Source of the DNA: Lachnospiraceae bacterium
GTDB lineage: Bacteria > Bacillota > Clostridia > Lachnospirales > Lachnospiraceae
Length of the DNA stretch: 5,382 bases
Reading direction: 5' to 3'
Assembly (NCBI GenBank): GCA_017461685.1
Contig: JAFTXF010000084.1
Location: 1-5,382, forward strand
The notes under the pieces are model-generated. The model saw nothing but the letters and a program-made list of their open reading frames with translations, was not told where the DNA came from and did no database searches. Below are positions 1-5,341 of the stretch, piece after piece. A program made the position numbers and the translations under genes. Position 1 is the stretch's first letter, and every line of letters starts with the position of its first letter.

Positions 1-537
1 ATACCGCATAATCATGCAGTGTCCTGCAGGCTGCCAGCAGTTCCTCATTGTGTCCGGTATTGATATTAAATACATCTACCAACAGCTCCAGGGATATTCT
101 TTCATCCTTCATTATGTACATATCCGAGAGCTTCAATTCTTCATACTCCGGTCGCTCATCCATGCCGTTGTAAAATACCACAAACCGCGGTGCCGGAAGC
201 TTAATCTGATTGCTGCCGTACATATTCTCATCCTTCGTCAGTGTGGAGTACAGGTCTGACAGGTAGAAAAAATACGCAGCGGCATATTCGGGTTGTAAGT
301 AGACTGGTGTTCGTACAGCGACAGCCTGGAATCAATGATAAAGGACACATCATTTTGCATGGACATGTAAATTGCATTTTCCAGCGTGTTGATAGTAAGT
401 GCCTCCGGGTCCTCGTAACGTCTGCCGCTCATGGCATTGTACAGCTCCAATAACTCCTTCTTGTCGCTGAAAATCATAACAAACAGACGGGATTTATGAT
501 CCCGCTTTATCTTCGGTAAGTGTGCTTGTGTAGACAT
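1..537 (-). pseudogene. Rpn-like PD-(D/E)XK nuclease/transposase family gene, frameshifted and cut by the window edge
   Basis: The start is ATG at 537-535, supported by a strong AAAAGGAGGT site (545-554) seven bases upstream; the in-frame TTG at 579 has no such support. The first 88 codons (537-274) read as the N-terminus of a family I recall as abundant in Lachnospiraceae and usually labelled hypothetical or Rpn/PD-(D/E)XK nuclease family transposase. Visible features are a basic start with DHKSRLF (residues 13-19) and a putative catalytic core, Asp69 in FIID followed by Glu76-x-Gln78 in LYEHQS. That frame then ends at 238 after 11 unrelated residues. The other frame (274 down to 2) continues the family sequence at once with YFFYLSDLYSTLT, then KLPAPRFVVFYNG and LLVDVFNINTGHNEELL. 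One base is therefore missing, or two are extra, at about 267-276, at a run of six T. The gene runs past base 1, so its C-terminus is unseen. Related nucleases promote recombination; activity here is doubtful unless the shift is a sequencing error or programmed. Confidence 0.75.
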
Positions 538-544
538 ACAGCAT

Positions 545-570
545 ACCTCCTTTTGAAATACGCAGGAGGC
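545..570 (-). promoter_or_regulatory. Ribosome site of the Rpn-like gene, with a hairpin that could mask it
   Basis: The minus-strand ribosome site AAAAGGAGGT (554-545) ends seven bases before the ATG at 537 and fixes the start. Just upstream is GCCTCCT (570-564), complementary to AGGAGGT (551-545). This gives a 7-bp stem, including one G-U pair, around a 12-base loop (552-563). If it folds, it would bury the ribosome site. The complementarity is directly visible; a role in translation control is inference. Confidence 0.4.
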
Positions 571-698
571 TTGCCACAATCTTCGGAAAACCTCACTGCT
601 TAAAATAAATTGGAATAAAGCATTGAGATTTCCTGAAAAAAAAGATTAATAAAAAGATATCATTTGTAGAAACAATAGAAATATAATGCTTTGGAAGT

Positions 699-727
699 AT
701 TCTATCACTCATTTGCGGGTTTGTCAA
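699..727 (-). promoter_or_regulatory. Sigma-A promoter of the Rpn-like gene
   Basis: On the minus strand a perfect -35 TTGACA (727-722) is followed after exactly 17 bases by -10 TAGAAT (704-699). TGA directly before the -10 gives an extended -10 element. Transcription should start near 692, leaving a leader of about 155 bases before the ATG at 537. The -35 hexamer overlaps one arm of an inverted repeat (718-726 / 747-755), which suggests but does not prove control by a bound protein. Confidence 0.7.
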
Positions 728-782
728 GCTTTTTGCCAGAAAATCATGACAAACCAATCACGACAAACCATGACAAGTCATG
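718..782. repeat. Cluster of TGACAAACC-type inverted and direct repeats at the Rpn-like gene promoter
   Basis: GGTTTGTCA (718-726) and TGACAAACC (747-755) form a perfect 9-bp inverted repeat with a 20-base spacer. The right arm lies within ATCATGACAAACCA (743-756), which is repeated in tandem at 757-770 with a single change (ATCACGACAAACCA). Next comes CATGAC-aa-GTCATG (769-782), a 6-bp inverted repeat related to the same motif. The left arm covers most of the -35 box of the minus-strand promoter, so a repressor or autoregulatory site is plausible. Confidence 0.5.
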
Positions 783-813
783 ATAAAGCCACGCCACAAT
801 CCTCTTCCATCCC

Positions 814-896
814 ATACACTCTGATATCCAATACGCCTGATATCCTATATGCTCTGGTATCCTATTTGCCCTGATATCCTATTTGCCCTGATATCC
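814..896. repeat. Tandem repeat, five units of 16-17 bp
   Basis: Read on the minus strand, the units begin at 896, 879, 862, 845 and 829. The first two are identical, GGATATCAGGGCAAATA. The third differs at a few bases, and the last two are 16 bases long and more diverged after the shared GGATATCAG or GGATAYCAG core. The identical copies lie nearest lysC and divergence rises towards the Rpn-like gene. The array lies just beyond the lysC terminator and upstream of the Rpn-like promoter. It resembles a small minisatellite; no direct-repeat and spacer arrangement of a CRISPR array is present. Confidence 0.75.
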
Positions 897-906
897 ACGC
901 TCTGAC

Positions 907-936
907 AAAAAAACGGCACAGCCCACGCCGTACCGT
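907..936 (-). terminator. Intrinsic terminator of the hom-apgM-lysC operon
   Basis: On the minus strand, ACGGTACGGC (936-927), loop GTGG (926-923) and GCTGTGCCGT (922-913) form a 10-bp GC-rich stem with two G-U pairs. A run of T (913-907) follows directly. The stem starts 23 bases after the lysC stop codon. The plus strand offers only a short T run (938-941), so this acts mainly on the minus strand. Confidence 0.88.
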
Positions 937-959
937 CTTTTGTATGTAAGGAAATAAAA

Positions 960-2270
960 TTATTTTACAAAACCTTTGTAGATAGCCTTAATAGCAGCCT
1001 CGAAGTCTCTGTTCGCTACACCGATGATGATATTCTGCTCACTGGATCCCTGATCAATCATCTTGATATTGATATCTGCATTAGCAAGGGCTTTAAAAAT
1101 GGTAGCCGCTGTACCCTTCTGCGCACGCATACCGCGTCCTACTACTGCAATCAACGCCAGGTCCGCTTCAATGTCAATGGTATCCGGCTTTGCCAGTCTG
1201 TGAATTGCAGAAACAACGCTCTGCTCTTTATCAATAAACTCATCCTGATGTACGAAAACAGTCATGGTATCGATACCGGAAGGAATATGCTCAAAGGAAA
1301 TACCATAGTCTTCAAATGCCTGCAACACCTTACGGCCAAATCCAACCTCAGAGTTCATCATGTCCTTTTCGATATTTACAGCACAGAAGCCCTTCTTGCC
1401 TGCGATACCGGTAATGATATTCTTAGACTTCTGGCAAGTGCTGCCTACAATCCATGTACCTGCATCTTCCGGAGCATTGGTATTCTTAATATTGATCGGA
1501 ATACCTTCCTGTCTTACAGGGAAAATAGCATCCTCGTGAAGTACACTCGCGCCCATATAAGCCAGCTCACGCAGTTCTTTATATGTAATTATACTGATTG
1601 GTTCCGGATTCTCCACAATACGAGGGTCTGTTACTAATACACCGGATACGTCTGTCCAGTTCTCGTAAACGTCCGCACGAACTGCCTTCGCTACGATAGC
1701 ACCGGTCACGTCAGAACCGCCTCTTGAGAAGGTCTTAATACGACCGTCTGCATAAGAACCGTAAAAACCCGGAACAACTGCCTGGCTGAACTGTCCTAAA
1801 TACTTACTCATAATCTCATGAGTAGTCTCTGCATCAAATTCGCCGGAATCACTGAAACGAATTACCTTGGCTGCATCCACAAATTCAAAGCCCAGATATG
1901 CTGCCATAATAATACCGTTTAAATATTCACCACGGCTGGCTGCATAGTCCTTACCTGCCTTGGCCTCAAACTGCTCTTTCATTACTGCAAACTCATCTTC
2001 CAAAGTCAACTCCAGCTGTAAACCGTTAATAATCTCCTTATAACGCTCATGAATTGTCTCCAGTTCTTTGGAGAAATCTTTGCCCGCTTCTGCCAATGCA
2101 TAGCAGCCATACAGCATATCGGTAACCTTGGTATCTGCACTGAAACGCTTTCCCGGAGCACTAGGCACTACATATGCTCTGTGCTTATCTGCGCGAATGA
2201 TTTCGCCAACCTTCTGAAACTGCGCGGCACTTGCAAGGGAGCTGCCGCCAAATTTTACTACTTTCTTCAT
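960..2270 (-). CDS. lysC: Aspartate kinase (aspartokinase), monofunctional with C-terminal ACT domains
   Basis: This enzyme phosphorylates aspartate with ATP, the first step towards lysine, threonine, methionine and diaminopimelate; it is cytosolic. The 436 residues are full length for a monofunctional aspartokinase. The N-terminal kinase fold has KFGGSS at 6-11, VVPSAPGK at 34-41, SRGGSDVTG at 182-190 and WTDVSGV with TDPR at 205-217, the usual substrate and nucleotide motifs. The regulatory half carries two ACT-type segments, roughly 286-360 and 372-436, the second with VVGRGMR and NINIKMIDQGSSE. These normally bind a feedback amino acid; which one cannot be read from the sequence. ATG at 2270 follows GTGAGG (2284-2279) with eight bases between. 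The gene lies 29 bases after apgM, is last in the operon, and is followed by the terminator at 907-936. The sequence resembles the clostridial/YclM-type class rather than a fused AK-HSD. The symbol is by function; other species use thrA, ask or yclM. Confidence 0.95.
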   Translation of the reverse strand: MKKVVKFGGSSLASAAQFQKVGEIIRADKHRAYVVPSAPGKRFSADTKVTDMLYGCYALAEAGKDFSKELETIHERYKEIINGLQLELTLEDEFAVMKEQFEAKAGKDYAASRGEYLNGIIMAAYLGFEFVDAAKVIRFSDSGEFDAETTHEIMSKYLGQFSQAVVPGFYGSYADGRIKTFSRGGSDVTGAIVAKAVRADVYENWTDVSGVLVTDPRIVENPEPISIITYKELRELAYMGASVLHEDAIFPVRQEGIPINIKNTNAPEDAGTWIVGSTCQKSKNIITGIAGKKGFCAVNIEKDMMNSEVGFGRKVLQAFEDYGISFEHIPSGIDTMTVFVHQDEFIDKEQSVVSAIHRLAKPDTIDIEADLALIAVVGRGMRAQKGTAATIFKALANADINIKMIDQGSSEQNIIIGVANRDFEAAIKAIYKGFVK

Positions 2271-2299
2271 AATTTTTTCCTCACTGTATGTAAATATAT

Positions 2300-3505
2300 T
2301 TAAATATCTAAGAATAATTTTTCAATCATTTTGTAGCCGTTTGCCATGAAATTGCCGCTCTTACGGGCCTCTGCCTCATTGTAAAGCCAATCATGGTCTT
2401 CCCTGGCGGTACTGTCAAAAAGTAAATACGGTACACTGTCTGATGAGTGGGTACGGATACGTATAGGCGTCGGATGATCCGGAAGTACCAGCATACGGTA
2501 GTCCTCTCCCGCCGCATCCAGTTTGTCACAAATCGGCCCGATCACACGGCTGTCCAGATATTCTATTGCCTGAACCTTACGCTCTATGCTGCCCTGATGT
2601 CCCATTTCGTCAGGCGCCTCTACGTGTACATATACAAAGTCATATCCTTCTTTCGTCAGTCCCTGAACCGCTGCCTCTACCTTTCCCTCGTAATTGGTGT
2701 GAAGTCCGCCGTTGGCACCCTCTACCTGAGCCACGCCCATGTGTGCCCCTACCGCAATACCTTTCAGTAAGTCTACGGCAGAAACCATCAATCCTTTCTT
2801 TCCGGTCTTTTCATAAAAATCAGAAACCTTCGGCTTGGTGCCTGCACCCCAGAACCAGCAGCAGTTAGCCGGATTTAAGCCCTGCTTCTTGCGCTCTATA
2901 TTAATCGGATGGTCCTTTAATATCTCATAGCTCTTCTTCATCATATAAAGAAGCATCTCATCCTGAGGCAAATGCTGCCCGATTACCTGTCCCAAAACAT
3001 CATGCGGCTGAACCAGTTCCATGACAGAACCCTGCTTCCAAATCAGACAGTGTCTGTAGCTGGTACCCACATAAAACCGGTAAATTTCGTTTTGCAAGAC
3101 TTTCTTTACTTCCTCAACCAGTATGCCGCAGTCCTCTGTGGAAATCTCGGAAGAACTGTGGTCAATGATGGTCAGTTCCTCAAAAGGCTTATCCTCCTCG
3201 GAAAGGGTCACGATCTTGCATCTGAGTGCTATATCTGTAGCCTCCATCGGAACCCCGATACTCAGAGCTTCTAAAGGAGAACGGCCGGAATAATTTTCCT
3301 TAGGATTGTAACCAAGCACTGCCAGATTGGCCACGTCGCTGCCCGGCTTCATGCCTTCCGGAACGGTCTGCACCATGCCGATTTCGGACCATTTACTCAA
3401 TCGGTCCATAGCAGGCGTCTGCGCATATTCTAACGGTGTACGTCCCTGCAAAGCCTCTAACGGCTCATCTGCCATACCGTCTCCCAAAACAATTACATAC
3501 TTCAT
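2300..3505 (-). CDS. apgM: ApgM-like phosphoglycerate mutase family protein, candidate homoserine kinase
   Basis: This 401-residue protein belongs to the archaeal-type, cofactor-independent phosphoglycerate mutase branch of the alkaline phosphatase superfamily. Motifs in order are GDGMAD at 8-13 (metal-binding Asp9), PGSDVANL at 54-61 (likely phospho-acceptor Ser56), GRSPLEA at 74-80, EAPDEMGH at 296-303 and LPDHPTP with THSSDSVP at 341-359, supplying the further metal Asp and His residues. All appear intact. Annotation as a 2,3-bisphosphoglycerate-independent mutase is the family default. However, it lies between hom and lysC, and a subfamily with this context has been named a proposed homoserine kinase (TIGR02535, from memory). 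Threonine synthesis needs that step, and no classical thrB is in the window. ATG at 3505 is chosen because TGGAGGT (3520-3514) lies eight bases upstream; a longer in-frame reading from GTG at 3574 lacks a ribosome site and adds 23 basic residues unlike the family. The family is sure; the substrate is not. Confidence 0.9.
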   Translation of the reverse strand: MKYVIVLGDGMADEPLEALQGRTPLEYAQTPAMDRLSKWSEIGMVQTVPEGMKPGSDVANLAVLGYNPKENYSGRSPLEALSIGVPMEATDIALRCKIVTLSEEDKPFEELTIIDHSSSEISTEDCGILVEEVKKVLQNEIYRFYVGTSYRHCLIWKQGSVMELVQPHDVLGQVIGQHLPQDEMLLYMMKKSYEILKDHPINIERKKQGLNPANCCWFWGAGTKPKVSDFYEKTGKKGLMVSAVDLLKGIAVGAHMGVAQVEGANGGLHTNYEGKVEAAVQGLTKEGYDFVYVHVEAPDEMGHQGSIERKVQAIEYLDSRVIGPICDKLDAAGEDYRMLVLPDHPTPIRIRTHSSDSVPYLLFDSTAREDHDWLYNEAEARKSGNFMANGYKMIEKLFLDI

Positions 3506-3513
3506 ATATCTAA

Positions 3514-3520
3514 ACCTCCA
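3514..3520 (-). promoter_or_regulatory. Ribosome site deciding the apgM start
   Basis: TGGAGGT on the minus strand, eight bases before ATG at 3505. It decides against the longer in-frame reading that begins with GTG at 3574. The chosen start puts the metal motif GDGMAD at residue 8, where family members normally have it. Confidence 0.8.
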
Positions 3521-3540
3521 GGTCTGCTCATCTATCTCCC

Positions 3541-3575
3541 GGTGTCTGCGAAGCCTGCCTTGTCTCGCAAGCACC
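3541..3575 (-). repeat. Imperfect inverted repeat between hom and apgM
   Basis: The 83-base gap between hom and apgM is long for this operon. It holds GGTGCTTGCGA (3575-3565) and TCGCAGACACC (3551-3541) on the minus strand. These can pair over 11 positions with one mismatch and one G-U pair around a 13-base loop. No T run follows, so it is not a terminator. It could be an RNA processing or stabilising hairpin that adjusts hom against apgM-lysC output; that role is inference. Confidence 0.35.
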
Positions 3576-3588
3576 TGTTATCTATCAC

Positions 3589-4794
3589 CTATGCCATGCG
3601 GATTCTGCTGATGGCACCGGAAAGCTTGGCATAACGCTGTGCAAAATCCTGCTCTGTCATCTCTGCAGTCACAAAAGCACATTCTTCACTCTGTCCCTCT
3701 AACTCTATGTACTCTGTAGCACCAAACAAGGAAACAGCTTCATCCCTGCCTGTCTGCTTCATACGTACAAAGAAGGTGTGCTTCTGTGCTTCGTGAGGTG
3801 CAAGAATCGCCTGCTCCTGTGCCCATTTACAAGGAATATGTTCTCCCAGACTGCCTGCCAAAGCAATCACGTCAGCACACACTGCACTGGCCGTCGGAAG
3901 CTTTCCTGCTCCGGCACCGTAAAATAATGCATCACCTAACATATTGCCATGTACCAAAACGCCGTTAAAAACGTCATTTACCATATATAAAGGATGGGTA
4001 TTCTTAATCAGACAAGGAGAAACCATAGCAAAAACCTGCTCTCCCTCTATGCGGCACTGACCAATTAGCTTAATGCTCATGCCCAGCTTGGCTGCATATT
4101 TAAAATCCATGCTTGTAATGCAGGTAATACCTTCTACGTATAAAGACTGATACGGAACCGTCTTGCCACAAGCTAAAGATGCCAAAATCGCAATCTTACG
4201 TCCTGCATCATGTCCTTCCACATCGGCTGCAGGATTCTGCTCTGCGTAGCCCATATCCTGAGCTTCCTTTAAGACCTCTGCATAGTCAGCACCTTCTCTG
4301 TCCATCTTGGTCAGCATATAATTGGTAGTACCGTTTAAAATACCCATAATGCTCTCTATCTTGTCAGCAGTAAGACACTGGTTGATATTGCGGATAATCG
4401 GAATGCCGCCGCCTTCACTTGCCTCAAATAAATAACTGCACTCATGTGCCTTTGCCAGTTCAATCAGCTCCGGTCCATAGGCCTCTACCAGCTCTTTATT
4501 GGAGCTGCACACACTCTTGCCGGCTGCCAAGGCTCTCTTGGTATAATCATAAGCAAAGGTCTTGCCACCCATGGTCTCACAGCAAATAGCAACCTCAGGG
4601 TCGTTTAAAATAATATCCACATCGTGAACAACCTTAGACTCAAACTTGTGTCCCGGGAAATCTCTTAAATCCAGAATATACTTGACCTCTATATCCATTC
4701 CGGTACGCTTCATAATCTCTGCACGGTTTACATCCAAAACCTCTGCCACACCGCTTCCTACTGTACCAAAACCAAATATCGCTACCTTAATCAT
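3589..4794 (-). CDS. hom: Homoserine dehydrogenase
   Basis: This enzyme reduces aspartate semialdehyde to homoserine with NAD(P)H, the branch point to threonine and methionine. Of 401 residues, the N-terminal Rossmann domain has GFGTVG at 8-13, then CCETMGG at 71-77 and SNKELV at 98-103 with the conserved Lys100. The catalytic domain has EASEGGGIPII at 124-134, GILNGTTNYML at 151-161 and the family signature GYAEQNP-x2-D-V-E-G-x-D-x3-K at 182-200, including acidic residues Asp191, Glu193, Asp196 and Lys200. Residues about 338-401 (HTFFVRMK to AFVTAEM and ISRIRMA) sit where many homologues carry an ACT domain, but the segment is short and lacks the usual central part. It may be a reduced ACT domain, so threonine feedback is uncertain. 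ATG at 4794 follows AAGGAG (4806-4801) with six bases between. It is the first gene of the operon, expressed from the promoter at 4841-4869 with a leader of only about 40 bases. Confidence 0.96.
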   Translation of the reverse strand: MIKVAIFGFGTVGSGVAEVLDVNRAEIMKRTGMDIEVKYILDLRDFPGHKFESKVVHDVDIILNDPEVAICCETMGGKTFAYDYTKRALAAGKSVCSSNKELVEAYGPELIELAKAHECSYLFEASEGGGIPIIRNINQCLTADKIESIMGILNGTTNYMLTKMDREGADYAEVLKEAQDMGYAEQNPAADVEGHDAGRKIAILASLACGKTVPYQSLYVEGITCITSMDFKYAAKLGMSIKLIGQCRIEGEQVFAMVSPCLIKNTHPLYMVNDVFNGVLVHGNMLGDALFYGAGAGKLPTASAVCADVIALAGSLGEHIPCKWAQEQAILAPHEAQKHTFFVRMKQTGRDEAVSLFGATEYIELEGQSEECAFVTAEMTEQDFAQRYAKLSGAISRIRMA

Positions 4795-4840
4795 ATGCTT
4801 CTCCTTGCCTTATAAGCTTCCTTGTTCATTTATGTTCAAC

Positions 4841-4869
4841 ATTTTATCACAACAAAGATTTTCTTGCAA
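4841..4869 (-). promoter_or_regulatory. Sigma-A promoter of the hom-apgM-lysC operon
   Basis: On the minus strand -35 TTGCAA (4869-4864), a spacer of exactly 17 bases and -10 TAAAAT (4846-4841), with TGA before it as an extended -10. Transcription should begin near 4834, about 40 bases before the hom ATG. That leader is too short for a T-box or a threonine leader-peptide attenuator, so control, if any, is likely through protein binding upstream or enzyme feedback. Confidence 0.65.
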
Positions 4870-4886
4870 TTGTTAAGAATACATAT

Positions 4887-4904
4887 TTTGCAAATATTTA
4901 CAAA
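4887..4904. promoter_or_regulatory. Near-palindrome upstream of the hom promoter, possible operator
   Basis: TTTGCAAATATTTACAAA is an 18-bp palindrome with one mismatched pair (C4891/A4900). Its left end is 17 bases from the -35 box, on the upstream side where an activator could sit. The region is very AT-rich, which raises the chance of accidental symmetry. Confidence 0.3.
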
Positions 4905-4962
4905 TAAAATTAGAACAATTTTCACAAATTAAAGCGGTAATCCGTTAAAAAACTCCCTATTC

Positions 4963-5247
4963 TCAGAACTCTCTTTCATGATTTTTGAAAAACTCATAGT
5001 ATGCACGGACATTTTTCAGTTCCGTCCACCGTTTTACATCTATCGGATTTTCATCCATATCATAAATCTTGGCATCCCGCATGGAAAGTAGAAAAGGAGA
5101 GTGTGTCGCAATCACAAGCATTTCCAAACCGTTTTTGGACAATATCTGAAACGGGTACACCGTATCGTAGCATGTCCTCTTCAGACCCATGATAAAAGAA
5201 TACTCCCGCTCGATGTGCGGAAATTGAAAATGTGATAAATATATCAT
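4963..5247 (-). pseudogene. Internally deleted AAA/ABC-type ATPase gene, 94-codon in-frame remnant
   Basis: Residues 1-43 (opening MIYLSHFQFP, then LKRTCYD at 22-28 and YPFQILSKNG at 31-40) read as the N-terminus of an ABC-like AAA ATPase family I recall from Lachnospiraceae. Residues 45-94 read as its C-terminus: VIATHSPFLLSM at 45-56 (the H-loop, with His49), IYDMDENP at 61-68 and RWTELKNVRAYYEFF at 73-87. In full-length relatives the stretch between them carries Walker A, the signature motif and Walker B; none of these is present here. The junction lies near residues 40-45 (about 5112-5127) and the frame is kept. ATG at 5247 has a good ribosome site, AGGAAGG (5259-5253), five bases upstream, so a 94-residue protein could still be made, but it could not hydrolyse ATP by the usual mechanism. 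It lies upstream of the hom operon with its own start signals. The relationship rests on recalled family sequence, not a search. Confidence 0.65.
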
Positions 5248-5252
5248 ACTTA

Positions 5253-5259
5253 CCTTCCT
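5253..5259 (-). promoter_or_regulatory. Ribosome site of the ATPase remnant
   Basis: AGGAAGG on the minus strand, five bases before the ATG at 5247. It supports that ATG as the original start and shows that the translation start survived the internal deletion. Confidence 0.65.
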
Positions 5260-5282
5260 GCTTCTGTAATTTTGATCATTGT

Positions 5283-5341
5283 AAAACTATGGAACTGGCG
5301 GCTCATATAAAATATACTTCGGCCGACAATTCCATAGCTTC
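5283..5341 (-). other. Long RNA-type hairpin upstream of the ATPase remnant
   Basis: CTATGGAA (5287-5294) and TTCCATAG (5330-5337) form a perfect 8-bp inverted repeat. As minus-strand RNA the stem extends both ways through G-U pairs (5341/5283, 5338/5286, 5329/5295) and A-U pairs to about 15 bp. After one mismatch there are four more GC pairs (5325-5322 with 5299-5302). On the plus strand those wobble positions become C-A mismatches, so the structure favours a minus-strand transcript. Only four T follow the core stem. It could be a weak terminator of a gene beyond the right edge, a leader element of the ATPase gene, or a dispersed intergenic repeat. Confidence 0.5.

Larger units (their letters stand above)
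538..959. other. Gene-free interval between lysC and the Rpn-like gene
   Basis: This 422-base interval has no gene I can support on either strand. Reading from lysC leftwards it holds the lysC terminator (907-936), a five-unit tandem repeat (814-896), a cluster of TGACAAACC-type repeats (718-782), a sigma-A promoter for the Rpn-like gene (699-727), and a leader of about 155 bases ending in the ribosome-site hairpin (545-570). The leader is AT-rich, with a run of eight T on the minus strand near 637-644. A 62-codon plus-strand ORF at 686-874 has no ribosome site and runs through the repeats, so it is not called. Confidence 0.6.

Noticed and set aside
14..259. Plus-strand ORF of 81 codons at the left edge
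   Set aside because: It is antisense to the Rpn-like gene, whose minus-strand shifted frame gives clear family sequence over the same bases.
686..874. Plus-strand ORF of 62 codons in the left gap
   Set aside because: It has no ribosome site, its C-terminal half is simply the translated tandem repeat, and it faces against all other genes.
814..896. CRISPR array
   Set aside because: Units are 16-17 bp and contiguous, with no unique spacers and no cas genes nearby.
1200..1637. Plus-strand ORF of 145 codons opposite lysC
   Set aside because: It is a shadow of the well-conserved lysC reading frame, rich in Cys, Leu and Ile without recognisable motifs and with no start signals.
3506..3574. N-terminal extension of ApgM from GTG at 3574
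   Set aside because: No ribosome site precedes it and the 23 added residues are unlike the family; a strong ribosome site lies before ATG at 3505.
4929..4950. Possible terminator after the ATPase remnant
   Set aside because: The hairpin has only a 3-bp CGG/CCG core with mismatches next to it, and the T run on the minus strand precedes the stem instead of following it.
4795..4962. T-box or threonine attenuator before hom
   Set aside because: The predicted leader is about 40 bases, with no leader peptide rich in Thr or Ile codons and no T-box sequence.
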